64,000 bases of DNA from Cystobacter fuscus DSM 2262 (GTDB lineage Bacteria > Myxococcota > Myxococcia > Myxococcales > Myxococcaceae). Both the position numbers and the translations under genes were made by a program. The stretch lies in NCBI RefSeq assembly GCF_000335475.2, contig NZ_ANAH02000011.1:310001-374000 (forward strand). Reading direction: 5' to 3'. Below are positions 39,817 to 50,683 of this stretch, piece after piece; within the stretch, counting starts at the first letter, position 1; the number at the start of each line of letters is the position of its first letter. The notes below the pieces were generated by a model. It searched no databases and had not been told where the DNA came from. It worked only from the letters and a program-made list of their open reading frames with translations.

Positions 39817-42800
39817 ATGGCCACCGACAGCGACTCCCTCAAGCCCGCGCCCGACTCCAACGCCGCCGCCCCCGAGCTGCGCCTGTTGGATCGCCGTGCC
39901 TTCGTCGGGTTCCCCCCCCTCGAGCTGGCGCCCGGGCTGTCCATCGCCGATTTCGCCCTGCAGATCCCCGACGTCACCTTCCCCTTCAACGTCAGCGCCG
40001 GCGCCTCCCGCTACCAGCGCAAGAAGCTCCTCTTCGGCTTCCTCGAGCTGCACGTCGACGCGGACCTCGTGGCCCGCAAGGTGGCCGAACTCGCCGGTCG
40101 CGTCGCCGGCCTCGCTGACCTCAAGCTCCACTTCCGCCCCGGCTACCTCGAGGGCCAGGCCGTCCTCCAGCCCCCCGAGCGCACCCCCGTCACCTTCAAG
40201 GTCGCCTTCGACGCCGATGGCGAGCGGCTCGCCCTCTACGTCTACGACGTGCGCCTGTACGGCTTCTCCTCCACCCCCTCCGTGCAGATCCCCGGCCTGC
40301 TCGCCGCCAGCGTGGCCCAACTCGGCCTCCTCCCCGAGGTGGAGGTGCGCGGCGCCACCGGCTTCTCCACCCGCGTGCTGCCCGCCCTCTGCCAGCGCGC
40401 CGCCGTGAGCCGCGGCTTCAAGATGCCCGTGCTCGACACCGCGCGCCTGTCCTCCGCCGAGGTCGGCCCCGCGGGCCTGCGTCTGCGCTTCGCCGCCGGC
40501 GGCATGCCTCCCCCCGCTCCCCCCGACGAGGAGCTGCTGCTCGCCCTGGAAGGCTCGCGCGCCTTCGCCGAGGCCGAGGCCTTCCTCGCCCAGGGCAAGC
40601 TCGCCGAGGCCCGCGACGCCTTCCTCCAGGCCGGTGACGCCCAGGACGCCCACCCCTTCGCCGCCGAGCGCCTCCTCTCCCTCCTCGTCGCCGACCCCCA
40701 GGCCCATGACCTGGCCCTCGACGTCGCCGCCACGCTCCTGCGCCGCCGCGACAAGAGCCCCGCCGCCCTCTGGGGTGAGGCCGTCGTGCGCGAGCGCCGC
40801 GGTGAGCACGCCCGCGCCGCCGAGCGCTACCTCGCCCTGTGCGCCCTCTCGCGCCGCGCCTCCGAGGAGGCCGCCGCCTTCTTCTCCGCCGAGGCCGCCG
40901 CCCGCGCCGCCCGCGACCACGCCCCCCAGGTCGCCGTGAAGGCCCTCCACGAGGTGCTCGGGCTCCGGCCGGATCACCTCCCGTCCCTCAAGGCCCTCGC
41001 CCGCGCCGCCGACCAGAGCCGCGACCGCGCCGGCGCCGTGCGCGCCTACCGCCGCATCGCCGCGCTCGCCCGCGACCCCTCCGAGGCCGCCGAGGCCCAC
41101 GTGCACCTCGCGGACCTGTGCGCCCAGACCGAGGACGACGTCGCCGGCGCCCGCCTCCACTGCGAGGCCGCCCTGCGCCTCTCGCCCGACCATCCCGATG
41201 CGCTGCTCCTGCTCGGAGACTTGTGCCACCGCGGCGGCGAGCACCTGCGCGCCCTCAAGGCCCTGGACCGTCTGCGCGAGGTCGCCATGGCCCGCCACGA
41301 GCTGGACCGCGTCGGCCGCGCCAACCTGCTCGCCGGCCGCGTGTGGGAAGAGGGCCTGCAACAGCCCGACAACGCCCTCCTGCGCTACCGCGAGGCCGCC
41401 TCGCTCCTGCCCCACGAGCCCGAGGCCCTCTTCGCCTCCGCCCGCGTGGCCGAGAAGCTCGGCAAGTTGCAGGAGGCCCTCGCCGGCTACCAGCAGGCCC
41501 TGGAGCTCGCTGGCCCCTCGCCGCGCTCGGAGTCCGTCCGCCGCGCCGCCCACCAGAGCCACCATGCCCTGGCCCGGCTGTCGCGCACGAAGCTCGGCGA
41601 CCCCGCCCGCGCCCGCGAACACCTCGAGGCCGCGCTCGCGTTGGATCCCCGCGACGCGCTCGCGCTCGACGAGCTGATTCCCTACTTCCGCGCCACCGGC
41701 CGCATGCTGGAACTCGCCGAGGCCCTGGAGAAGGCCGCCGCCGTCCACGAGGAGCCCGGCCGCCGCGCCGCCCTCTGGGCCGAGGCCGGTGAGCTCTACC
41801 GCGGACGGCTCCAGCAGCCCGAGCGCGCCGAGCGCCTCCTCACCTCCGCGCTGGAGGCCGACCCCCAGCACGCGACCGCCCTGGAGTCGCTGCTCACCAT
41901 CGCCGAGGCCCGCCGCGATGGCGGTCTGCTCACCCGGTGCCTGTCCACCCTCGCGCGCCTCACCCCCGAGCCCGCCGAGCGCGCGCGCAAGTACCGCCGC
42001 CTCGCCGTCGCCGCGAGGGATCTCGCCTTCGACCTGGACCTCGCCGCCTCCGCGCTCCAGGAGGTGCTCAAGTCCGAGCCGGATGACCTGACCACCCTCG
42101 GCGAGCTGTGCGCCCTGCAGCGCAAGCGCGCCGACATGGCGGGCCTGGCCACCGCCCTCCAGGCGCGGGCGCGCGTGGCCGAGGCGCAGGGCGACAAGCG
42201 GCTCGCGTCGGCGGCGCTGCGCGAGCTGGCCAACGTGCTGGAAGCCCGCCTGGGCCGGCTTGGCGAGGCGCTCGTGGCCCTGGAGAAGGCCGCGCGCCTG
42301 GCGCCGGAGCAGGCCGTGCTCCTGGAACTGGCCGACCTGTCCCTGCGCTGCGAGCGCCCCGAGCACGCCCGGCGCGCCCTGGAGACGTTGCTGTCCACGC
42401 TGCCCCGCACCACCGCCCCCGAGCGCCTCGCGGACATCCGCGCCCGCCTGGGCCGCGCGTGTGAGCTGGCCGGGGACCGCGAGGCCGCCATCACCGCCTA
42501 CTCCCAGGCCTTCCCGCTGCGCCGCCTGGATGACGCCCTGGCCGAGCGGCTCGAGGCCCTCTACGCCGAGGCGGGCGAGACGCGCGAGCTGGCCGAGCTG
42601 TGGGCCTCGCGCGCCCAGGCGCTCGCCGCCGCCGACCGCGCCGCGGAGGCCGCGCCCCTCTTCCTCAAGAGCGCCCGCGTCCTCCTCGAGCGCGGCGAGA
42701 AGGGCCCCGCGCTCCTGCGCCTGTCGTCCACCCTGGACGCGAGCCCCACCGGGCCGCTCGCCGCCGAGGCCCTCGACGCGCTCGCCGAGCTGGAGCTGGA

Positions 42801-45800
42801 GCGCGGCGAGAAGCTGGAGGCCGCCCGGCTCCTCGCGCGCAAGGCCGCGCTCGTGCCCGAGCCCCGCGCCGGCGCCCGGCTCCTCTTCCGCGCCTCCGTG
42901 CTCTCCCTGGGCACCAGCCGCGAGGAGGCCTTTCTCGCCGAGGCCCTGGAGCGCGATGGTTCCTTCGCTCCCGCGCGCATGCGCCGGGGTGAGCTGCGCA
43001 TGCAGGCCGATCCCCGCGCCGCCCTGGAGGACTTCGAGGCGGTGCTGGTGCTGCCCGCGACGGACCCGGACGGCCCGCGCGAGGACGAGCTGCTGGAGCT
43101 CACGCGCCGCGCCGCCTCCGCCGCCCAGCGCGCCGGCCGCCCCGACGCCGCCCGGCGTCTGCTCGGGCACTACTGCTCGCTCGCCCCCGAGGACCTCGAG
43201 GCCCAGCTGGAGCTCGCGGGCCTCCACCGTCAGGCGGGCGCACAGGAGCCGCTGGCGGACCTGCTCCTGTCCCTCTGGCCCCGCCTCTCCGGAGACGCGC
43301 GCCGCGCCGCCCGCCGCGAGCTGGCCGGGCTGTGTCTCTCCCAGGGCCGCACCGCCGAGGCCGCCGAGGCCCTGCGTGGCCTGCTCGCCGAGGAGCCCCT
43401 GGACACCTGGGCCACCCAGGCCCTGTTGGAGCTGTTGCCCCCGGCGGGCTCCGGCACCGCCCAGCAGGAGGTGGAGCGCCTCACCCTGCTCGGCACGCTC
43501 ATCTCCTCCTCCGAGGGTGAGTCCCGCGCCGAGCTGCTCGCCCGCCGCGCCGCCCTCCACCGCAACGCCGGCCGCGCCCAGGTCGCTCGCGACGACTTCC
43601 TCGCCGCCACGCGCCTGTCCCGCCGGCCCGCGCCCCTGTGGCTCGCCCTCGCCGCCATCGCCCGCGAGGAGGGCGAGGACGTGGACGAGCTGGCGGCGTG
43701 GCGCCACGTGCTCGCCACCGAGCCGGAGCTCGCCGAGAGCGCCCGCTCCCGGCTGCTCGCGCTCGCCTCGTCGCTCATGGACAAGGACGCCCGCGCCCCG
43801 GCCCGCGAGGCCCTGCTCGCCGCCGTGTCCCTGTCCCTGTCCCCCGCCGAGCGCTGTGATGCCTTCTTCGCCCTCGCGACGCTCGCGCACCGCGACGGGC
43901 AGCCCGCCGCCGAGGCGGAGGCGCTCGCCGAGGCCGCGCGCCAGGGCCCCGTCTCCCGCCGCGTGGAGGCGCTGCTCATGCGCGCGCGTCTCCTCGAGAA
44001 GGCCGGAGAGCGCGAGGAGGCCGCGCGGGGCCTGGAGGCGGCGCTCGCCCTCGCCCCCCGCCATTCCGGGGCCACCGCCGGGCTCCAGCGCGTGCTGCGC
44101 GACCTGGAGGACTGGTCGCGGCTCACGGCCCTGCTCGCCGCCGAGGCCCCCCACGCCTCGCCCGCCGAGGCCACCGCCCTCTACTCCGAGCTGGGCACGC
44201 TGTACCTGGAGCGCCTCGCCCAACCCGAGGCCGCCGAGGCCGCCCTGCGTCAGGCCTTGCGGCTCTCCCCGACGGACAGCGCGCTGCGCCGCCGCCTCGT
44301 GGTCCTCGCCGCCAGCCGGGGCAACTCCACCGAGGCGGCGCAGCTGCTCGACGTGGAGGATGGGCTCCTGCCTCCGGACGAGGCCGCCTCCCTGCTGCGC
44401 GAGGCGAGTTCCCATGCCCGCGCCGCGGGCGACATGTCGCGGGCGCTCGATCTGGCCCGCCGGGCCCATGCCCTCGTCCCGGCGCGGGATGGAGATCTGG
44501 CCGAGCTGGCCGAGCTGCTCTTCCTCCATGGCGACGTGCGCGAGGCGTTGCCCCTTCAGGAGCAGCTCGCCGCCGCGGCGGACTTCTCCTCGGATGCCGA
44601 GGCCTCGGAGAAGGCCTGGCTGCGCCTGGGCGCGCTCGCCGAGAAGCTCGGGGACACCCGGCGCGCGGTGTCCGCCTACAAGCGCCTGCTCGCCGAGCGC
44701 CCGTTGAACGAGGTGGCGGTGCAGCGGCTCGCCGCGCTGCTGGAGAAGGACGAGCCCCGGGCCTCCTTCGAGGTGCTCGTCGCCCACGCGCGCGCCCTGC
44801 CTCCTTCCGTGGCCACCGCCCAGCGTCTCGTCGTGCTGTCCGAGCGCGCCCGCGAGTCCCTCGCCGATACCGCCCTCGCCGCCGCGCTGCTGGCCCAGGC
44901 GGCGAACATGGCCGAGCACCCGCTGCCCCTGCACGAGGCGCTCGCGGCCCTCCACCGCGAGGCGGGGCAGCTCCCCGAGTTGATGGGGCAGCTTCAGATC
45001 ATCGCCTCGCTCAACGAGGAGGCCGGCCAGCGCGACGCCGCCATCTCCGCCTGCGCCGAGCACGCGCACCTGGCGGAGATGTCCGGCCGGGTGGACGAGG
45101 CCATGCGCTCGCTCAAGGCGCTGTGCTTCCTGCTGGAGAAGGAAGACCGGAAGGACGAGGCCGCCGCCTGCGAGCGTCACCGCGCGGAGATGCTGCGCGA
45201 CGTGAAGCTGGACATGTCCGCCGCCGAGGCCGCGCTGGAGCGCTCCTTCTCGCTGTTCTCCCAGCTCGACACGGCGCGCATGGGCATGGAGCTCGCGAGC
45301 CGCCGGAACGACGCCGCCGCCGAGGCCCGGTGGCTCGAGCGCGCCCTGCCGCTCATGCCGGCCACCCCCGCCCGGGCCCGCTCCCTGCTGCGGCTGGCGC
45401 GCCTCTTCCTCGACGAGCTCGGGGACACGGACAAGGCCGAGGGCTTCCTGCGCGACGCGCTCCTCCAGGATCGCGCTCTCCAGGAGGCCGAGACGCTCCT
45501 GTGCGAGCTGCTCGATCGCGAGGGCCGGGTGGCCGAGCTGGCCGCCTGGTTCGAGGACGCCGCTTCCCGCGTGGAGGAGCCGTCGCGCCGCGCGGAGCTG
45601 CTGATGCGCGCCGCCACCCTCTACCGCGAGCGCGCCGGGCGCCCGGATGCCGCCGCCATCGCGCTGCTCGCCGCGCGCGCCTCGCTGCCGGATGACCTGG
45701 ACCTGACCCGGCAGGTGGCGGATCTCCTCCACGAGATGGGCCGGTCCGCGGACGCCGCCGAGTTCGACGCCATCCTCCTGGAGGCCGACCCCTTCCAGGA

Positions 45801-48800
45801 GCCGCGCTACTCGCGCCACCGCGCCTTCCTGTCGGAGACGGAGGACTACCAGTCGCTCGCCGCGCTGTTGTCGCGCCGGGCCCAGCGCCAGCCTCCCGTC
45901 GAGGCCGCACAGAGCTACCTCGCCGCCGCCCGGGCCTTCCGCGAGGCCGGAGCCCTGGAGCGCGCGCTGCTGTGCGAGGACCAGGCCTTCGAGCTCGCCC
46001 CCTCCAGCCCCGAGGCCTTCCACCTGCTGCGGGCCCGGGCCGCGGGCGACGTGCGCCGCCAGGCGGAGCTGCTCGCCCTGCGCGCGGGCGCCGTGTCTCC
46101 CGAGCAGGCCATCCCCCTGCTGCGCGAGCGCGCGGAGATCCTGCTCAAGGCGGGCGAGTCGCTGCTCGCCGCCCAGGCCTTCGATGACCTGCTCGCGCGC
46201 GCGGGAGACGACGTGGAGGCGCTCGCCACCCGCGCGGAGCTGGCGGCCGAGGGCGGAGGACCGGCCGCGGCGTGGCCCTATGATCGGCGGTTGCTCGCCG
46301 CGGGAGGGGACTCGCTGCCGGTACCCCTGCGGGTGCGCACGCAGATGCGGCTCGGACACGCGTCGCTGGCGTCGGGGGCCCACCATGACGCCGCGCGCGC
46401 CTTCGAGGCCGTGGTGTCGCTGGATGGAGACGGGGCCCGGGGCCAGGAAGCCCTGTCCCTGCTCACCGAGGTCTACGGCCACACGGGCGACTCCAAGGGC
46501 CTGTACCGGGCCTCGCTGAAGCTCGCGCGCAAGGCGGACGCGGCCACCGCCGAGGTGCTGTACCGCCGCGCCGCGGACCTCTTCGACGACCCCAAGGACG
46601 CCATCGACGCGCTGCTGCACCTCATGCGCCTGCGTCCCGCGGACGCCACCATCATCGACCGCGCGGTGCGGGGACTGCGCTCCCTGGGCCGTCCGGCGGA
46701 CCTGGTCGCCGTCTACGAGGCCGGGGCCCAGGCAGCGGGAGGCTCGAGGGCCGCGGAGCTGCTCCTGGCCGCCGCCGAGGTCGCCGCCGAGCAGCTCGAT
46801 GATGCCTCGCGCGCCGCGGCCCTTCGCGAGCGCGCCGCCGACGCCGACCCGGACAACCTTCCCGCGCTCCGGGGTCGCCTGGTGGGGCTGCGCGCGCGCG
46901 GAGAGCAGGCCGCGCTGCGCGACGTGCTCACGCGCCTCATCGGCGTGACGGAGGACGCCGACGAGGCCTCCCTGCTGCGGCTGGAATTGGCGTCGCTCGC
47001 GCGGGCCGCCGGGGACGAGTCCTCCGCCCGCGAGGCCCTGGAGGCCGTGGTCGCCCGGGGAGCCTCGGGGGCGGGCTACAAGGAGGCGCTGGAGTCGCTG
47101 GAGCCGCTGCTCGTGGAGAACCCGGGACGCCTCGCGGAGGTGTACCTGGCGCGGGCGGAGATCCTCCCCGACGCCGAGCGCACCCAGTGGCTGTGGGCGG
47201 CGGTGCGTGAGTTCGAGTCCGCGGGCCGGCTGCCGGAGGCGGTGCGCGCGGCCTGGTCCGCCGTGTCCGTCGCGCCGGATGGGGAGGCCCTGCGCCGGGT
47301 GTCCGCGCTGCACCGCGCCCTGGGCGAGTCCCGGCGAGCGGCCCAGGCCCTGGCCCAGGCCGTCCGCCTCGTGTCCGCCGAGGAGCGCCCCGCGTTGCAG
47401 TTGGACCTCGTCGACCTCTGGGAGGCCGCGGGCGAGCGCGCCGAGGCCCTCGAGGTGCTCGAGCGCCTGGCCAGCGCGTCTTCCGAGGCGGTGGATCCGC
47501 GGGTGGTCGCCGAGCGCTTCCTCCGGCTGGACGTCCCCGTCCGCGCCGCCGAGGTGGGCTTCGCCGCCACGCTGGCGTCGGGGGACCCCGCCGGGGCCCT
47601 GTCGCTCGCCGAGCGGGCCCAGGACGAGGCGAGGATCCGCGAGGCGCTCTGGGCGATGGTGGAGGCGGGAAGCGCGGAGGAGTCCCACGTCACGCGGCTG
47701 ACCGCGATGCTGCGCGAGGGCGCCCAGCTGGACGGGCTGCTGCGGCTGGCGGAGCTGCTCGCGCCGAGGGACGAGGCCCTGGCCACGTGGCTGCGCGACG
47801 AGGTGGTCAACGCGGAGTCGGCGCCGGTGGAGCCGCGCCTGCTCGCGTTGGAATCGCTCTCGACGACGCCGGACTTCAAGCAGCGGCTGTGGCGCCTGCT
47901 GCCGGGATTGGGAAGTGCTCCGGCGGAGCTGGCCGAGGCGGTGCTGACGCATGTCAGGGCCCTGCCCGTGCCCGAGCGCGTCGAGGCGTTGGCCGAGGCG
48001 GCGGATGGCTGGCCGGAGCGGCGGGGCAAGCTGTTGCGCGAGCGCTTCCGGTTGCAGCGGGACGGAGGACTCACGGCGGACGCGGCGGACACGCTGGGCC
48101 TGCTCATCCTGTTGGAGACGGAGTCGCGCGCGCGGGGCGAGCTCTACGTGGAGCAGGGCGACATGCTGATGTGGGCGGGCGACAAGGCGCGCGCCCGCGA
48201 GGCCTTCGAGAAGGCGCTGGTGGACGCGCCGGGCACGGTGCGCGCGTTGGAGTTCCTGCTGCCCCTGTACGAGGAGGAGCGCAACCACGCGCGCTTCGTG
48301 GAGGTGGCGCAGCAACTGGCGGCGGTGCTCGCGGGCCCGGCGGCCATGGGGCTGTGGCGCGAGCGGCTGGCGGAGGCCTACGAGGCGCTGGGCCGTCTGC
48401 CCGAGGCGGCCGAGCAGCTCCAGGCGCTGCCGGAGACTCCCGAGCGGCTGGAGCGGCGGGCGCGCATCGCCGAGGCGCAGGGCCTCACGGGCGAGGCGCT
48501 GCGGCTGCGCGAGCGCCTCACGGACGAGCCGGAGCAATTGCAGGACATCCTGCGCCAGTACCTGGACGCGCAGCTGGTGGTGTTCGCGGTGCACCTGGCC
48601 GAGCGCCTGTTCCAGGCGGACCAGCTCTCGCCGGAGATGAAGCGCCTGGTGGCCGAGCGGCTCTCGCCCACGGTGCATGGCGCGGCGCTGGCCACCCACA
48701 TCTGGCCGGAGCTGTTGCGGCGGCAGCCGGCGGACGCGGACGGGTGGACGCTGTTCGCCGAGGCGCTGGCGGCCAGCAACGACATCCCCGTGGAGGTGGC

Positions 48801-49359
48801 GCGGGTGGACGGCTTCGGCGCGGCGCTCGTGTCGAGCACGGCGAGCGCCCCGGGGGTGAGCATCTCCCCGGTGGCCTCGCGCGACGGCTTCCGGCACGCG
48901 CTGCCTCCCGACGTGGTTCCGGTGACGGCCGAGGCGATGCCCCGGCTGCACACGGCGTTGCAGCTCACGCTCCAGTCACTGGGGGCGGGTGGGGTGCGTG
49001 TCTTCCTGGCTCCGGCGGGCGGAGCGGAGGCGTACCTCGCCTCGCCCGAGGAGCTGGTGGTGGGCGTGGGCGCTCTGGCCTGCTTCGGGCTGGTGGAGCT
49101 GGGCTACCTGTGCGCGCTGGCGCTGTGCCTGGGCGCCTCGGGCGAGGCGCTGAGCCGGCCCGGTCCGGTGCCCGGCTTCGACGAGGCGGCGGTGGAGGCC
49201 TTCCGCGCGGTGCCCGCGTCGCTCGCCGCCTCGCGCGTGCTGGCGCACCTGTCGCCCGAGGTCCGGGGCTCGGATCCCTCCGGGCTGGACGTGGGGGCGG
49301 TGCTGCGCGACGACCCGGCCTTCCACGCGGTGGCGCGCGCGGCGCTGGAGAGCGTGTAA
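39817..49359 (+). CDS. Giant TPR protein (3180 residues)
   Basis: A single frame of 9.5 kb. Residues 1 to about 235 form a unique beta-rich domain (FVGFPPLELAPGLSIADFAL, FGFLELHVDADLVARKVAEL, LERLALYVYDVRLYGF-like strands) that recalls TULIP/lipid-binding folds, which is inference. Residues about 245 to 2980 are continuous degenerate TPR repeats dominated by Ala, Glu, Leu and Arg. The last 180 residues form a separate globular domain (VRVFLAPAGG, EELVVGVGALACFGLVELGYLCALAL). It has no signal peptide or membrane helix, so it is probably a cytoplasmic scaffold. The ATG at 39817 is chosen because upstream codons look non-coding. Confidence 0.85.
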   Translation: MATDSDSLKPAPDSNAAAPELRLLDRRAFVGFPPLELAPGLSIADFALQIPDVTFPFNVSAGASRYQRKKLLFGFLELHVDADLVARKVAELAGRVAGLADLKLHFRPGYLEGQAVLQPPERTPVTFKVAFDADGERLALYVYDVRLYGFSSTPSVQIPGLLAASVAQLGLLPEVEVRGATGFSTRVLPALCQRAAVSRGFKMPVLDTARLSSAEVGPAGLRLRFAAGGMPPPAPPDEELLLALEGSRAFAEAEAFLAQGKLAEARDAFLQAGDAQDAHPFAAERLLSLLVADPQAHDLALDVAATLLRRRDKSPAALWGEAVVRERRGEHARAAERYLALCALSRRASEEAAAFFSAEAAARAARDHAPQVAVKALHEVLGLRPDHLPSLKALARAADQSRDRAGAVRAYRRIAALARDPSEAAEAHVHLADLCAQTEDDVAGARLHCEAALRLSPDHPDALLLLGDLCHRGGEHLRALKALDRLREVAMARHELDRVGRANLLAGRVWEEGLQQPDNALLRYREAASLLPHEPEALFASARVAEKLGKLQEALAGYQQALELAGPSPRSESVRRAAHQSHHALARLSRTKLGDPARAREHLEAALALDPRDALALDELIPYFRATGRMLELAEALEKAAAVHEEPGRRAALWAEAGELYRGRLQQPERAERLLTSALEADPQHATALESLLTIAEARRDGGLLTRCLSTLARLTPEPAERARKYRRLAVAARDLAFDLDLAASALQEVLKSEPDDLTTLGELCALQRKRADMAGLATALQARARVAEAQGDKRLASAALRELANVLEARLGRLGEALVALEKAARLAPEQAVLLELADLSLRCERPEHARRALETLLSTLPRTTAPERLADIRARLGRACELAGDREAAITAYSQAFPLRRLDDALAERLEALYAEAGETRELAELWASRAQALAAADRAAEAAPLFLKSARVLLERGEKGPALLRLSSTLDASPTGPLAAEALDALAELELERGEKLEAARLLARKAALVPEPRAGARLLFRASVLSLGTSREEAFLAEALERDGSFAPARMRRGELRMQADPRAALEDFEAVLVLPATDPDGPREDELLELTRRAASAAQRAGRPDAARRLLGHYCSLAPEDLEAQLELAGLHRQAGAQEPLADLLLSLWPRLSGDARRAARRELAGLCLSQGRTAEAAEALRGLLAEEPLDTWATQALLELLPPAGSGTAQQEVERLTLLGTLISSSEGESRAELLARRAALHRNAGRAQVARDDFLAATRLSRRPAPLWLALAAIAREEGEDVDELAAWRHVLATEPELAESARSRLLALASSLMDKDARAPAREALLAAVSLSLSPAERCDAFFALATLAHRDGQPAAEAEALAEAARQGPVSRRVEALLMRARLLEKAGEREEAARGLEAALALAPRHSGATAGLQRVLRDLEDWSRLTALLAAEAPHASPAEATALYSELGTLYLERLAQPEAAEAALRQALRLSPTDSALRRRLVVLAASRGNSTEAAQLLDVEDGLLPPDEAASLLREASSHARAAGDMSRALDLARRAHALVPARDGDLAELAELLFLHGDVREALPLQEQLAAAADFSSDAEASEKAWLRLGALAEKLGDTRRAVSAYKRLLAERPLNEVAVQRLAALLEKDEPRASFEVLVAHARALPPSVATAQRLVVLSERARESLADTALAAALLAQAANMAEHPLPLHEALAALHREAGQLPELMGQLQIIASLNEEAGQRDAAISACAEHAHLAEMSGRVDEAMRSLKALCFLLEKEDRKDEAAACERHRAEMLRDVKLDMSAAEAALERSFSLFSQLDTARMGMELASRRNDAAAEARWLERALPLMPATPARARSLLRLARLFLDELGDTDKAEGFLRDALLQDRALQEAETLLCELLDREGRVAELAAWFEDAASRVEEPSRRAELLMRAATLYRERAGRPDAAAIALLAARASLPDDLDLTRQVADLLHEMGRSADAAEFDAILLEADPFQEPRYSRHRAFLSETEDYQSLAALLSRRAQRQPPVEAAQSYLAAARAFREAGALERALLCEDQAFELAPSSPEAFHLLRARAAGDVRRQAELLALRAGAVSPEQAIPLLRERAEILLKAGESLLAAQAFDDLLARAGDDVEALATRAELAAEGGGPAAAWPYDRRLLAAGGDSLPVPLRVRTQMRLGHASLASGAHHDAARAFEAVVSLDGDGARGQEALSLLTEVYGHTGDSKGLYRASLKLARKADAATAEVLYRRAADLFDDPKDAIDALLHLMRLRPADATIIDRAVRGLRSLGRPADLVAVYEAGAQAAGGSRAAELLLAAAEVAAEQLDDASRAAALRERAADADPDNLPALRGRLVGLRARGEQAALRDVLTRLIGVTEDADEASLLRLELASLARAAGDESSAREALEAVVARGASGAGYKEALESLEPLLVENPGRLAEVYLARAEILPDAERTQWLWAAVREFESAGRLPEAVRAAWSAVSVAPDGEALRRVSALHRALGESRRAAQALAQAVRLVSAEERPALQLDLVDLWEAAGERAEALEVLERLASASSEAVDPRVVAERFLRLDVPVRAAEVGFAATLASGDPAGALSLAERAQDEARIREALWAMVEAGSAEESHVTRLTAMLREGAQLDGLLRLAELLAPRDEALATWLRDEVVNAESAPVEPRLLALESLSTTPDFKQRLWRLLPGLGSAPAELAEAVLTHVRALPVPERVEALAEAADGWPERRGKLLRERFRLQRDGGLTADAADTLGLLILLETESRARGELYVEQGDMLMWAGDKARAREAFEKALVDAPGTVRALEFLLPLYEEERNHARFVEVAQQLAAVLAGPAAMGLWRERLAEAYEALGRLPEAAEQLQALPETPERLERRARIAEAQGLTGEALRLRERLTDEPEQLQDILRQYLDAQLVVFAVHLAERLFQADQLSPEMKRLVAERLSPTVHGAALATHIWPELLRRQPADADGWTLFAEALAASNDIPVEVARVDGFGAALVSSTASAPGVSISPVASRDGFRHALPPDVVPVTAEAMPRLHTALQLTLQSLGAGGVRVFLAPAGGAEAYLASPEELVVGVGALACFGLVELGYLCALALCLGASGEALSRPGPVPGFDEAAVEAFRAVPASLAASRVLAHLSPEVRGSDPSGLDVGAVLRDDPAFHAVARAALESV

Positions 49360-49371
49360 GGTCGAAAGGTC

Positions 49372-49992
49372 ATGCCGCTCTCGCGACGTCCGCTCTTGCT
49401 GCCCCTGCTCACGTTCGTGGCCTCCGCGTGTGTGGCGGAGACGGTGTACCCAGGGGACGTGGTGGTGGGCCTGTTCGGCTTCCACGCGCAGGCGGACTGG
49501 TCGCGCACGGACTGCGACGCGGGCAGCCCGGACTTCGGCCGGCTCGTCGACGGGGGCTTCGAGTTCTCGGGGAGCTTCTCGCGCGACAGCGTGGATGGGG
49601 GCGCGTGGCTCACGGTGAATGGCTTCCCGCGCTCGGCGACCTATGATCCGGCGACCCAGCGCTACGTGTCCGTCCAGCGCTCCGGGGCTCCGCTGCCGAG
49701 CTGTGGCGAGACGTGCCAGGGCGCGCAGATGGAGGAGACGTTGTCGGTGGTGGTGCTCAGCGACAGCCAGTCCGGGGCGATGGGGAGCCGGTGCGCGAAC
49801 CTGCCCACGGACGGAGGGCTGCCGGAGGGCTCGGCGCCCGGCCCCACGGTGAACGGGTATGACGCCGCGCGGGCCTGTGGGAGCCTGAAGGTGACCTTCC
49901 TCCCGGGCACGAGTGGGGTCTGCACTTGCACGACGTCGTGCACGGCGGTGTACGGCGTGGAAGGAGAGCGGCGTTTCAATGCGGGCCAGTAA
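49372..49992 (+). CDS. Hypothetical lipoprotein with Cys-rich end
   Basis: A 206-residue lipoprotein (lipobox ASAC, Cys20) starting 12 bp after the giant TPR gene. It has an [21 protein letters not shown] block, an [10 protein letters not shown] strand and a clustered C-terminal cysteine segment ([14 protein letters not shown]), with about ten Cys in the mature part. No family is recognised. Its last 14 bp overlap the queC start, suggesting an operon of convenience rather than shared function. Confidence 0.72.
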   Translation: MPLSRRPLLLPLLTFVASACVAETVYPGDVVVGLFGFHAQADWSRTDCDAGSPDFGRLVDGGFEFSGSFSRDSVDGGAWLTVNGFPRSATYDPATQRYVSVQRSGAPLPSCGETCQGAQMEETLSVVVLSDSQSGAMGSRCANLPTDGGLPEGSAPGPTVNGYDAARACGSLKVTFLPGTSGVCTCTTSCTAVYGVEGERRFNAGQ

Positions 49993-50680
49993 GAAGAAGG
50001 CGGTGGTGTTGCTGTCGGGCGGGCTGGACTCGACGACCTGTCTGGCCATGGCGAAGGCGGCGGGCTTCGAGCCGGTGTGCCTCGCGGTGGCGTATGGACA
50101 GCGGCACGCGGTGGAGCTCGAGCGGGCGCGCGGGGTGGCCCAGGCGCTGGGCGTCACGGACTTCCGGGTGGTGACGGTGGACCTGCGGCAGGTGGGCGGC
50201 TCGGCGCTGACCGCGGACATCGACGTGCCCAAGGATCGGCCCGAGGAGGAGATGTCCCACGGCATCCCCGTCACCTACGTGCCGGCGCGCAACGCGCTCT
50301 TCCTCTCGCTGGCGCTGGGGCTGGCCGAGTCGGTGGACGCGAGCGACCTCTACATCGGGGTGAACGCGGTGGACTACAGCGGCTACCCCGACTGCCGGCC
50401 CGAGTTCATCCGCGCCTTCGAGGCCATGGCGGTGCTGGCGACGAAGGCGGGCGTGGAGGGCACGCGCTTCCGGGTGCACGCGCCGCTGTCGGGGATGACC
50501 AAGGCGGACATCATCCGCGAGGGCGTTCGGCTGGGCGTGGACTACGGGATGACGCACTCCTGCTACGACCCGGACGAGCAGGGCCGGGCGTGCGGGCGGT
50601 GTGACAGCTGCTCGCTGCGGCGCCGGGGCTTCGAGCTGGCGGGAGTGCCGGACCCCACGCGCTACACGACGGGAGCCTGA
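49979..50680 (+). CDS. queC: 7-cyano-7-deazaguanine synthase
   Basis: A 233-residue enzyme converting 7-carboxy-7-deazaguanine to preQ0 with ATP and ammonia, a step of queuosine biosynthesis. The PP-loop [13 protein letters not shown] is at residues about 10-23. The [14 protein letters not shown] and [12 protein letters not shown] blocks are diagnostic, and the zinc-binding Cys set ([17 protein letters not shown]) is complete. The start at 49979 lies inside the preceding lipoprotein gene. Other que genes are not in the window. Confidence 0.95.
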   Translation: MRASKKKAVVLLSGGLDSTTCLAMAKAAGFEPVCLAVAYGQRHAVELERARGVAQALGVTDFRVVTVDLRQVGGSALTADIDVPKDRPEEEMSHGIPVTYVPARNALFLSLALGLAESVDASDLYIGVNAVDYSGYPDCRPEFIRAFEAMAVLATKAGVEGTRFRVHAPLSGMTKADIIREGVRLGVDYGMTHSCYDPDEQGRACGRCDSCSLRRRGFELAGVPDPTRYTTGA

Positions 50681-50683
50681 GCC

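Noticed and set aside
39643-48951. A 3102-residue open frame antisense to the giant TPR gene
   Set aside because: It mirrors the extreme third-position GC bias of the TPR gene. Its sequence is Gly/Gln/Arg/Glu-rich low complexity with no domain or ribosome site.
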